64,000 bases of DNA from Streptomyces durmitorensis (GTDB lineage Bacteria; Actinomycetota; Actinomycetes; Streptomycetales; Streptomycetaceae), in the NCBI RefSeq assembly GCF_023498005.1, contig NZ_CP097289.1, positions 806,001 through 870,000 on the forward strand, written 5' to 3'. Below, piece by piece: positions 31,899 to 42,092 of the stretch. The position numbers and the translations under genes were made by a program. The notes beneath the pieces were generated by a model that did not search any database, was not told the origin of the DNA, and saw only the letters and a program-made list of their open reading frames with translations. Each line of letters starts with the position of its first letter. The stretch's first letter is position 1.

Positions 31899-32492
31899 CT
31901 GGCGGCTCGGGGCGATCGTGACGACACGCAGTGCGGACACGGGCGGCAGCAGGGATGACGTGGACGGCACAGCGGAGACTGCCGGCATGTCCGTCACCTC
32001 CGCTCGGCAAGCCAGGGCTTGACGCTGACACTCGTAACTGCTCGGGACGTTACGTGAGGCCGCAGCGGTGCGCAATGCCCGTCGATCATGGGCGTCCTCA
32101 CATCGCCGTACGTGCCTCGCCGTCCCTGTCCGTCAGGGACAACCGCCGAGTCGCTCCTTCTGTTCCGCTTCCACGCCGGGAGTTCCACGGCATCGGCCTT
32201 CTTGACTCCGCCCTGTGCCCGGACCCAGACTTCCGGGGACGGTCACGATTGTCAGCGCCCGCCCGGCAGGCTCCCTGCCCGAGCGGTTCATCGGCCCCGG
32301 CCCGCTGGCAGGCAACCCTTCCGCCGCGACGGGGTGCCCCGGGTGACGACCGGGTCGCGCCGTGGCGGCGGGGCAAGTGCGGCCCGGTTGCAACGGGCCT
32401 CGACGGCAGGGCTGGTGGACATGTCCAGGGCGGTCGGTGAGAGGAAGAGCACCCAGCGGCCTCTCCTGACCGCGCCCCGGCCCCGCCCCCGC
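31899..32492. other. divergent intergenic region between two leader-peptide units
   Basis: This 594-bp region must hold the promoters of the LLM operon (minus) and of the GST-like gene (plus). All six frames are open in places, but codon bias is poor and none has an SD, so I see no further gene. A perfect 12-bp palindrome (TGGACATGTCCA) lies at 32416-32427, 66 bases before the plus-strand leader. Confidence 0.5.
32416..32427. promoter_or_regulatory. 12-bp palindrome upstream of the GST-like unit
   Basis: TGGACATGTCCA is fully symmetric and lies in the likely promoter zone of the plus-strand leader/GST unit. It could be an operator. A 12-bp palindrome can also occur by chance. Confidence 0.35.
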
Positions 32493-32558
32493 GTGTTGAC
32501 CAGACGGCTGCACATCGACCTGTTGCGCGTGTGCAGCGCATCGGCTCCAGCCGTCTGA
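32493..32558 (+). CDS. putative leader peptide of the GST-like gene
   Basis: A 21-codon ORF from GTG 32493 reads LTRRLHIDLLRVCSASAPAV and stops at 32558. It has the same R-x-H-I-D-L-L-R-V core as the ssu leader, with one Cys codon right after it. It lies 125 bp before the GST-like gene on the plus strand and is the only one of the four leaders with its target on that strand. Confidence 0.72.
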   Translation: MLTRRLHIDLLRVCSASAPAV

Positions 32559-32683
32559 CGTCCACGCATCGCCCTCTCCCTCTCCTCTCCTCTCCGTCTC
32601 CTCTCCGTCTCCTCTCCGTCTCCCTCCGCTGTGCCACCGTCGCCGTGCGCGCGGTCGGCGCCCCCTCACCTGTCTGGAGAGCC

Positions 32684-33472
32684 ATGCCCGAGACCACGTC
32701 GCACCGTTCCCACGCTTCCCACCCGGCTTCCCTCACGGCTCCGTGCTCCCCGCTCGAAACCGCCCCGGACGGCAGCTGTCCCGCGCCCATCCGCAGCCGC
32801 ATCGGCGCCGACCTGGCCGGCGGCTTCTACCCGGCGCCACACCGCTATCACCTGTACCTCTCGGCCGGATGTCCGCGCTCCTTGCGCGTCTCGATCACCC
32901 TCGACCTGCTCGGGCTCCGGGAGTCGGTCACCACGACGCTCCTGACAGCACACACCCCTGCGGCGTCACTCGACTCCCTGCACCGCTACTACGAGGCCAC
33001 CGAGCATCACTTCGACGGCCCCTTGACCGTTCCCGCCCTGTGCGACCGCTGGAGCGGGCACATCGTCAGCAACCACACGCCCGACATCCTGCGCGACCTC
33101 GCCTGCCGCCTCGCCGCGCACGGCAGCGGGCCCCTCCTGCGCCCATCGGCCCTGGCGGCGCACATCGACACCTGGCACGAACTCCTCGCGAGCCCCCTCA
33201 CCGACGAGACGCTGAACCGCCTCGACGGCCGGCTGGCCTCCCATTCCTATCTCGTGGGCGACGAACTCACCTCGGTGGACGTGGACTTGTGGGCCGCTCT
33301 CGTCCACCCCACTCCGGACGCGGCCGAGACCGGTGACTCCCATCCCCACGTCCGCGCGTACGTCCGCCGCCTGCACGCCCACCCCGCCTTCTACGCCAAC
33401 GGCCCTCGTCCCAAGGCCGCGAGCACCTCCCGCGCCGCCCGTTCCCCGCTCTCCACACCACCGTTGAGGTAG
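32684..33472 (+). CDS. glutathionyl-hydroquinone reductase (Xi-class GST)-like protein, shortened
   Basis: The 262-residue protein has the layout of ECM4/YqjG-type proteins: RYHLYLSAGCPRSLR with the position of the catalytic Cys, a LTVPALCDRWSGHIVSNHTPDILRDL block, and a C-terminal helical GST domain with SYLVGDELTSVDVDLWAALV. It is about 60 residues shorter than usual family members. Streptomycetes make mycothiol rather than glutathione, so the thiol substrate is unclear; reductive dethiolation of quinone conjugates with mycothiol is conceivable. SD GGAGA lies just upstream. Its 3' end overlaps the convergent amine oxidase gene by 82 bp. Confidence 0.78.
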   Translation: MPETTSHRSHASHPASLTAPCSPLETAPDGSCPAPIRSRIGADLAGGFYPAPHRYHLYLSAGCPRSLRVSITLDLLGLRESVTTTLLTAHTPAASLDSLHRYYEATEHHFDGPLTVPALCDRWSGHIVSNHTPDILRDLACRLAAHGSGPLLRPSALAAHIDTWHELLASPLTDETLNRLDGRLASHSYLVGDELTSVDVDLWAALVHPTPDAAETGDSHPHVRAYVRRLHAHPAFYANGPRPKAASTSRAARSPLSTPPLR

Positions 33473-34932
33473 CCCTGACTGTGCGTGCTGGTGTGTTCGC
33501 CCGCGAAGTGGAGGCCGCCCTCCCGGCGTCCCGTGAAGCCCCAGTACCGGGTGTACTGGCCGGGGCGGTAGGAGGCGTAGGAGCCGCGGGCCCAGGGGTC
33601 GTCGACCCAGGAGTCCAGCCAGCCGCGGCCGTTGTACGCCTTCTTGAGGCCAGGGACGAGCGCGTCGAGCTGCCGCAGCGCCGTGTCCGTCACCGTGGCC
33701 GACGGTGCGGCGTGCGGGCGCTCGGCCGGGTAGGTCGCGCCGCTCCAGCCGCCGGTGAACAGGGTGAGCAGACCTTCCGGTCCTGTCTGGTACGAGGAGG
33801 TGTCCCAGGAGCTGAACAGCGGGTTGTCGCTCATGATGCCGCCGCTGAATCCGTCGAACCGCGGGAACTGGCGGTCGAATTGGAACAGCAGCTTGGCATC
33901 CGTGCCCATGCCGTGGTTGTCGATGGCCTCGCGCTTGCGGGCGCTGAGCCCCGCGCCGTCCAGGTCGACGCGGCGCAGGGTGGTGAAGGGCAGGGCGAAC
34001 ACGACGCGGTCGGCGGTGACTTCCCCTCTGCGGCCGCCGAAGCGCAGCCGGTAGGTGCCGCCCGCGCGGCGCACGGCCGTGAGGGGGGTGTCGAAGTGGA
34101 GGGCCGACTTGGGCAACCGCTCGGCCATCGCCTGGGGGATGAGGTCGTTACCGCCCTTGACGTGGTACTTCTCGTCGGCGCCGTCGGGGCCGATGTACTG
34201 CTCCATGAGGTTGATCGCGCTCAGTTCGTCGGCGTTGTTGCCGAAGAACGTGGCCACGCTGTTGGCCATGGCGGAGGCGAGCAGGGACGACATTCCGCCG
34301 GGGACGTTCGCCGCGAGCCAGTCCCGCACCGACAGGCCGTCGAAGTCACGGGCGGCGCGCCCCGCCTCGTCCGCGGCGTAACTGCCGATGCGCCGCGCGT
34401 CGGCGGCGAGTTGCTTCTGCACGACCTCCATGTCCCGGTAGACCGCGTCTTCCGTGACCACCTTGCCCTGGAGATGGATGACACCGCGCTCGCCGTGCTC
34501 GCGATCGGGGTTCTCCTCCTCCAGGGAGATCCCCAACTCCGCGGCCAGCTTGCGGATATGGGTGTGCCGGGTGTCGATGCGCTCGCCGCCGTGCTCGGCG
34601 AGCTGGCCCGACGCGAAGCCCCGCGCGGTCCAGCAGCGCCCGCCCACCCGGCCGTCTCTCGCCTCGAACACCTGGGCCTTGACGCCTTGTTGGGCAAGCC
34701 GGTGGGCGCAGGTGAGCCCGGCGAGGCCCGCGCCGATGACGACGACGCGGGCGTCGTGCGCGGTGGTGCGGTCCGCCGCGCGCGCGGCGGTGGGCGTGAG
34801 CGTGCCGCCGAGCGCGAGACCGCCCGCGGTGGCGAGTCCGCCACGCAGCACGGTGCGCCGGGTCGTACCGGCGTCCGCCGGTTCACGTCGCGCGCGTACG
34901 ACGCGCATCCAAGGGGTTCCGCCAGCAGGCAT
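33391..34932 (-). CDS. Tat-exported flavin monoamine oxidase family protein
   Basis: The 513-residue precursor has a twin-arginine signal (TTRRTVLRGG) and a cleavable Ala-rich end. An FAD-binding Rossmann start (VVIGAGLAGLTCAHRLAQQGVKAQVFEARDGRVGGRC) follows, with a C-terminal FAD motif (LHFAGEHTSTHSQGYLNGGVESG). It should oxidise an amine or amino acid outside the cell, forming H2O2 and ammonia. The best-known relatives are putrescine/monoamine oxidases and L-amino acid oxidases. ATG 34932 has GGGAGA 8 bases upstream. The last 82 bp overlap the GST-like gene on the other strand. Confidence 0.93.
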   Translation of the reverse strand: MPAGGTPWMRVVRARREPADAGTTRRTVLRGGLATAGGLALGGTLTPTAARAADRTTAHDARVVVIGAGLAGLTCAHRLAQQGVKAQVFEARDGRVGGRCWTARGFASGQLAEHGGERIDTRHTHIRKLAAELGISLEEENPDREHGERGVIHLQGKVVTEDAVYRDMEVVQKQLAADARRIGSYAADEAGRAARDFDGLSVRDWLAANVPGGMSSLLASAMANSVATFFGNNADELSAINLMEQYIGPDGADEKYHVKGGNDLIPQAMAERLPKSALHFDTPLTAVRRAGGTYRLRFGGRRGEVTADRVVFALPFTTLRRVDLDGAGLSARKREAIDNHGMGTDAKLLFQFDRQFPRFDGFSGGIMSDNPLFSSWDTSSYQTGPEGLLTLFTGGWSGATYPAERPHAAPSATVTDTALRQLDALVPGLKKAYNGRGWLDSWVDDPWARGSYASYRPGQYTRYWGFTGRREGGLHFAGEHTSTHSQGYLNGGVESGERAAREVLAALGRGPLA

Positions 34933-35157
34933 GGGTGTCTCCCGTCAGTAGGCCGTCGGATCGACCTGGGCCGTGGAGTGTCCGTGGAGTGCACGAAGCA
35001 GCCTGCTTGCTTAACTCCTTAACCAACATGCCTGGTTGACGACGGATTCCCTCGTCCGGGACCACCCGTCCTGCGGTTCTCGCAGCCACGACACCTACGG
35101 GACGTACGACGGGCTCTTCGCCGTAGCGGGTCCTGGGCGCCTTCGGAGAGTGGAGAC

Positions 35158-35187
35158 GGCGGCCGCGGCAGGAGCGCCGCGGCCGCC
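35158..35187 (-). terminator. terminator of the M13 peptidase gene
   Basis: GGCGGCCGCGGC (35158-35169) pairs perfectly with GCCGCGGCCGCC (35176-35187) around a 6-base loop, five bases after the stop codon at 35193. Confidence 0.78.
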
Positions 35188-35192
35188 TGTGA

Positions 35193-37154
35193 TCACCAGA
35201 TCCGGACGCGCTCCGAACGGTCCAGCCAGAGGCCGTCGCCCTCCGCCGTCCCGAACGCCTCGTGGAACTCGTCCAGGTTGCGCACGATGTTGGCCCGGAA
35301 CTCGGGCGGCGAGTGCGGGTCGATGGTGAGGTACTGCTGCTCCTGCTCCTTGCGGCGCTTGGTGCGCCAGCAGTAGGCCCAGTTCATGAAGAGCCGCTGG
35401 GAGCCGGTCGTGCCGTCGCTCTCGGGCATCGGGGCGCCGTCGAGAGCGATCTTGTACGCCGTGTGCCCGATGGTCAGGCCGCCCAGGTCGCCGATGTTCT
35501 CGCCGACGGTGAGCGAGCCGTTGACGAACTCGTCGGGCAGGTTGCGGGGCGAGAAGGCGTCGTACTGCTTGACCAGCGCCCTCGACTTCGCCTCGAACGC
35601 GGTCTTGTCGGCCGCGGTCCACCAGTCGTTGAGGTTGCCCGCGCCGTCGTACTGCGCGCCCTGGTCGTCGAAGCCGTGGCCGATCTCGTGGCCGATGACC
35701 GAGCCGGTGCCGCCGTAGTTCTCGGCGGGGTCGGCGTCGGGCGAGAAGAACGGCTTCTGCAGGATGCCCGCGGGGAAGCAGATCTCGTTGGTGCCCGGGT
35801 TGTAGTACGCGTTGACCGTCTGCGGCAGCATGAACCACTCGTCGCGGTCGACCGGCGCACCGATCTTGGCGAGCTGCCGGTCGGACTCGAAGGCGTCCGC
35901 CGCCTGCGCGTTGCCGAGCAGGTCGTCGGGAGAGACCTCAAGGGCCGAGTAGTCGCGGAAGGTGTCCGGGTAGCCGATCTTGGGACGGAACGTGGCGAGC
36001 TTCTCGTACGCGCGCTCCTTCGTCTCGTCCGTCATCCAGTCGAGGCGGGCGATCGACTGACGGTAGGCCTCGAGCAGGTTGGCGACGAGGTCGTCCATCA
36101 TCGCCTTGGAGCTCGGCGGGAAGTGCCGCGCCACGTACTCCTTGCCGACGGCCTCACCGATGGAGCCCTCGACGAAGCCGACCGCCCGCTTCCACCGGGC
36201 GCGCAGCTCCGGGGTGCCGTTGAGGGTGCGGCCGTAGAACTCGAAGTTGTTCCGGACGAACGCGTCCGTGAGGTACGGCGCGCACGAGCGAAGGACCCGG
36301 ACCAGCGTCCAGTCCCGCCACTGCTCGATCGGCACCTCGTCGAGGACCGCGGACAGGTGCCGGAAGTAGGACGGCTGACGGACGCACGTCTCGGCGATGG
36401 TGTCGTCCGAGCCCCCGAGCCCCTCGACATAGGCGCGCCAGTCGAAGTGCGGTGCCAGGGTGATCAGTTCGTGCAGGGTGAGGAGGTTGTAGGTCTTCTG
36501 CACGTCACGCGTCTCGGCCCGCTCCCAGTGGCCCGCGGCGAGACGGGTCTCCAGGGCGAGGACCGCCTGCGCCGCATCGGCGGGCGAGGCGTGCTGCCCG
36601 AGCGTGAGGAGCTCGGTGAGGTAGGCGACGTACTTCTCACGGATCTCGGCGAACTTCTCTTCGCGGTAGTACGACTCGTCGGGCAGGCCGAGCCCGCCCT
36701 GGAGGACGTTGAAGAGGTAGCGGTCGGAGTTGCGGTCGTCCGTGTCGATGTACGAACCGAAGAGGCCGGAGCCGCCGGTCCGCTCGAAGCGGCCGAGGAA
36801 CGCGGCGAGCTCCCGGGTGTCCCGCACCCCCGCGACCTCGTCGATCAAGGGCTGCGCGGGGGCGAGCCCGCGGGCGGCGATCGTCTCCTCGTCCATGAAG
36901 GAGGCGTACAGCGTGGCGATCTTGCGTGCGTCATCCGGGACGGCGCCGGACGACGCGGCCGACGCCAGATCCTGGATGATCACCTTCACTTGTTCCTCGG
37001 CCGTGTCGACCAACTGCACAAAGGGGCCCCAGCTGGAGCGATCCTCGGGGATCGCCTCGGTCTCCAGCCAGTGACCGTTGACGTGGCCGAACAGGTCGTC
37101 CTGCGGCCGGATCTCAGGGTTCATGCCCGCGCGGGCGTCATCCAGCATGCTCAT
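35193..37154 (-). CDS. M13 family zinc metallopeptidase (neprilysin/PepO-like)
   Basis: The 653 residues match M13 peptidases over the full length. NAYYNP precedes the zinc motif HEIGH (in VIGHEIGHGFDDQG), the third ligand Glu is in GENIGDLGG, and the C-terminus ends in RVRIW, as is typical of the family. No signal peptide is visible, as for PepO-type members, so it is probably cytosolic and cuts small peptides. ATG 37154 has a weak GTAGGG SD. It is monocistronic, with a strong hairpin behind it. Confidence 0.95.
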   Translation of the reverse strand: MSMLDDARAGMNPEIRPQDDLFGHVNGHWLETEAIPEDRSSWGPFVQLVDTAEEQVKVIIQDLASAASSGAVPDDARKIATLYASFMDEETIAARGLAPAQPLIDEVAGVRDTRELAAFLGRFERTGGSGLFGSYIDTDDRNSDRYLFNVLQGGLGLPDESYYREEKFAEIREKYVAYLTELLTLGQHASPADAAQAVLALETRLAAGHWERAETRDVQKTYNLLTLHELITLAPHFDWRAYVEGLGGSDDTIAETCVRQPSYFRHLSAVLDEVPIEQWRDWTLVRVLRSCAPYLTDAFVRNNFEFYGRTLNGTPELRARWKRAVGFVEGSIGEAVGKEYVARHFPPSSKAMMDDLVANLLEAYRQSIARLDWMTDETKERAYEKLATFRPKIGYPDTFRDYSALEVSPDDLLGNAQAADAFESDRQLAKIGAPVDRDEWFMLPQTVNAYYNPGTNEICFPAGILQKPFFSPDADPAENYGGTGSVIGHEIGHGFDDQGAQYDGAGNLNDWWTAADKTAFEAKSRALVKQYDAFSPRNLPDEFVNGSLTVGENIGDLGGLTIGHTAYKIALDGAPMPESDGTTGSQRLFMNWAYCWRTKRRKEQEQQYLTIDPHSPPEFRANIVRNLDEFHEAFGTAEGDGLWLDRSERVRIW

Positions 37155-37214
37155 CCACGCACCCTACGCGGACACCGGGCCCGAGCACGATCGGCTGGTC
37201 ACCGCGGGCTCGGC

Positions 37215-39479
<2,265 letters not shown>

Positions 39480-39520
39480 TGATGCTCCTTGGCCTGAACC
39501 GGGCGGAAGGAAAAGCGTAC

Positions 39521-39548
39521 ACCGTACCCAGTCTTCGTCTCGCATCAA
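39521..39548 (-). promoter_or_regulatory. putative promoter with operator of the UvrA-like gene
   Basis: On the minus strand TTGATG (39548-39543) and TACGGT (39526-39521) are 16 bases apart. The -10 box lies inside GTACACCGTAC (39517-39527), an inverted GTAC repeat that could be a TetR-type site. The start codon lies about 40 bases downstream. Confidence 0.45.
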
Positions 39549-39696
39549 TTTCCGACACCAATTGCCGCCCTGGAGCGGTCAGTTGGTATGGACATGACCG
39601 CCAAGCCGCTCCTATGCTCCGCCTGAACTCATCGTGAGAGCGCTCTCATCACCCTGTTCCTCCCCACCTCGATGGAACGACAGAAAGGGCACTGCC

Positions 39697-40842
39697 ATGA
39701 GACGCAGAACCGGAGTGCGCATCGCCTTCTCCTCCTTGCTCCTGGTGGGCACCTGGGCGAGCGCCTCGCTCGCCCCCACCGCGAGCGCCGCCCCCGCACC
39801 CTCCGCTCCCCCCGCCTCCGCGGGCATGCTCACCGCCCTCCAGGACGACCTCGGGCTCACCGCGAGCCAGGCGCGCGCCCGCCTCGCCTCCGAGAAGACC
39901 GCGATCCGCGTCGACCGCGCGGCGCAGCGGGCGGCGGGATCGACGTACGCCGGCTCCTGGTACAGCGCGAAGACCGGAAAGCTGACCGTCGCCACCACCA
40001 GCGCGGGCAAGACCCAGGCCCTGCGCGAGACGGGCGCCACCGTCCGCGTGGTCCGCCACAGCGAGAAGGAACTGAACGCGACCAAGGAACGCATCGACGC
40101 CCTGCCCGCGCCCAAGGGCGTCAGCAGCTGGCACGTCGCGCCGCGCAGCAACAAGGTCGTGGTGAACGTCGTCGCCGCTCAGCGGGACGACAACGATGTC
40201 CGACGCTTCGTCGACCGCGCCCGCGATGCGGGCCCCGTCCAGGTCGAGACGGTCGGCAAGGCGCCGAGCACCTTCGCCGCGGGGACCGTGGGCGGCGACC
40301 CCTACTACACCGGCAACGTCCGCTGCTCCATCGGCTTCTCGGTGCACGGAGGGTTCGTCACCGCGGGCCACTGCGGGCAGGCAGGAGCCGCGGTGCGCGG
40401 CTGGGACAACTCGAACATCGGCAGCTTCCAGGGCTCTTCGTTCCCCGACAACGACTACGCGTACGTCAGCGTGGGCAACGGCTGGTGGACCGTCCCGGTG
40501 GTGCTCGGCTGGGGCACCGTCTCCGACCAGCTCGTGCGTGGCTCGGCCGAGGCTCCGGTGGGAGCGTCGATCTGCCGCTCCGGCTCCACCACGCACTGGC
40601 ACTGCGGCAGCGTGCTCGCCAAGAACGAGACCGTGAACTACAGCCAGGGCGCCGTCCACCAGATGACCAAGACGAGCGTCTGCGCCGAACCGGGCGACTC
40701 CGGCGGCTCGTTCATCAGCGGCGACCAGGCCCAGGGCGTCACCTCGGGCGGCTGGGGCAACTGCAGCGGCGGTGGCGAGACCTGGCACCAGCCGATCAAC
40801 GAGATCCTCGGCCGGTACGGCCTTACCCTGCACACCGCCTGA
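39697..40842 (+). CDS. secreted S1 family serine protease (streptogrisin/alpha-lytic type) with propeptide
   Basis: The 381-residue preproprotein has a signal peptide ending ASAAPA, a propeptide of about 170 residues (alpha-lytic protease prodomain type) and a mature chymotrypsin-like domain. The mature part holds the triad His in VTAGHC, Asp in NDYAYV and Ser in GDSGGSF. Six cysteines in the mature part fit three disulfides. The prodomain should fold the enzyme and then be removed. ATG 39697 has AAAGGG upstream. A strong hairpin follows the stop. Confidence 0.95.
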   Translation: MRRRTGVRIAFSSLLLVGTWASASLAPTASAAPAPSAPPASAGMLTALQDDLGLTASQARARLASEKTAIRVDRAAQRAAGSTYAGSWYSAKTGKLTVATTSAGKTQALRETGATVRVVRHSEKELNATKERIDALPAPKGVSSWHVAPRSNKVVVNVVAAQRDDNDVRRFVDRARDAGPVQVETVGKAPSTFAAGTVGGDPYYTGNVRCSIGFSVHGGFVTAGHCGQAGAAVRGWDNSNIGSFQGSSFPDNDYAYVSVGNGWWTVPVVLGWGTVSDQLVRGSAEAPVGASICRSGSTTHWHCGSVLAKNETVNYSQGAVHQMTKTSVCAEPGDSGGSFISGDQAQGVTSGGWGNCSGGGETWHQPINEILGRYGLTLHTA

Positions 40843-40853
40843 CGGCGGCGGAC

Positions 40854-40883
40854 CGTGCCGGGCCCGCGCAAGGGCCCGGCACG
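40854..40883 (+). terminator. terminator of the S1 protease gene
   Basis: CGTGCCGGGCCC (40854-40865) pairs perfectly with GGGCCCGGCACG (40872-40883) around a 6-base loop, 11 bases after the stop. Confidence 0.8.
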
Positions 40884-41024
40884 TACGCCGCTGCGGTGAG
40901 TCCTGGCGGCTGGATGGCCCTAACCGGGTTCACCTCGGACGCCCCGGAGGAAGGACTGCGGCTGCCACTGCCAGGAACGAACTGGTCCCGGAACCGCGCG
41001 TTCGGGGACGAACGGAGAACCGCG

Positions 41025-42008
41025 ATGACAGCAAGGTCCGCCGGGGCCCGGCGCCGCACCCGCATCGGCACCAGACTCCTCGCCACGGTCGCCGTGGGCG
41101 CGCTCACCATGGGAGCCGCACAGGAGAGCGCACCGGCGGACCCCGGCGCCCCGCCGCGCGACCGCTCGCCCTTCACCGGCGTGAGCGCCGATCAGGGCCC
41201 GGTGCTCGCGGTGAAGTTCGACAACGCGCGCATGGCACGGCCGCACACCGGTCTCGCGCAGGCGGACATCGTGTACGTGGAGAAGGTCGAGGGCGGCATG
41301 AGCCGGCTGATGGGGGTCTACTCCAGCCGGCTGCCGCAGTACGTCGGCCCGGTGCGCAGCGCCCGGGAGTCCGACGTCGAGCTGCTGCGGCAGTTCGGCC
41401 GCCCGGCCCTCGCCTACTCCGGAGTGCGCAGCTCGCTCAACAAGATGCTCAAGCGGTCCCCGCTGTACGTCCGCTCGCACGGCCGCCTCCCGGGCGCATA
41501 CTTCCGCAGCGGCAGCCGCCCCGCCCCGCACAACCTCTTCGTCCGCCCCCGGTCCGTGCTGCGCTCGGCCCCGAAGGCCGACCACCCCACCGACATCGGC
41601 TTCCGCTTCGGCAGGGCCCCCGCGGGCGGCTCCCCCGCATCCGTGCGGACCGTCCGCTACGCGTCGGCGAGCCACACCTTCCGCTGGTCGCCCCAGGAGC
41701 GCCGCTGGCTCGCGTCCTTCGACGGGGCCCCGGCCCGCAGCACATCGGGGTCGCGCCTCGGCGCGAAGACGATCGTGATCCAGTACGTGGACATGCCCCC
41801 GTCGCGCTACAAGGACGTCAACGGCGCGGCGACCCCGTACATCAAGACGATCGGCAGCGGCAGGGCGACCGTCCTGCGGGGCGGCAAGGCGTACAAGACG
41901 CGCTGGAAGCGGTCGAGCGCCACGGGCGGCACGACCTTCACCCGCCCCAACGGGGAGCGGATGCCCTTCGCGCCCGGCCAGGTGTGGATGGTCTTCGCGG
42001 ACCGCTGA
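41025..42008 (+). CDS. DUF3048 domain-containing exported protein (YerB-like)
   Basis: The 327-residue protein has a basic start and a hydrophobic stretch (LLATVAVGALTMG) consistent with a Sec signal, without a lipobox Cys. The rest matches the DUF3048/YerB family: VLAVKFDNARMARPHTGLAQADIVYVEKVEGGMSRLMGVY and VGPVRSARESDVELLRQFG, plus a C-terminal domain with YIKTIGSGRATVLRGGK. The biochemical role of the family is not established. ATG 41025 follows CGGAG. It may share no promoter with the protease, since a strong terminator separates them. Confidence 0.9.
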   Translation: MTARSAGARRRTRIGTRLLATVAVGALTMGAAQESAPADPGAPPRDRSPFTGVSADQGPVLAVKFDNARMARPHTGLAQADIVYVEKVEGGMSRLMGVYSSRLPQYVGPVRSARESDVELLRQFGRPALAYSGVRSSLNKMLKRSPLYVRSHGRLPGAYFRSGSRPAPHNLFVRPRSVLRSAPKADHPTDIGFRFGRAPAGGSPASVRTVRYASASHTFRWSPQERRWLASFDGAPARSTSGSRLGAKTIVIQYVDMPPSRYKDVNGAATPYIKTIGSGRATVLRGGKAYKTRWKRSSATGGTTFTRPNGERMPFAPGQVWMVFADR

Positions 42009-42028
42009 GCGGGCGGACCAGCACAGGC

Positions 42029-42064
42029 GTCAGCCCGGTGACCGTGATCGGTCACCGGGCTGAC
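42029..42064. terminator. bidirectional terminator between DUF3048 and MMPL genes
   Basis: A perfect 15-bp stem (42029-42043 with 42050-42064) with a GTGATC loop lies between two convergent genes. Confidence 0.85.
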
Positions 42065-42092
42065 GGGGTACTCCTCACGGAGCGTCAGGTGC

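Noticed and set aside
32088..32490. Several overlapping frames between the LLM and GST-like units
   Set aside because: No SD, poor codon bias and no motif except the short leader at the right end.
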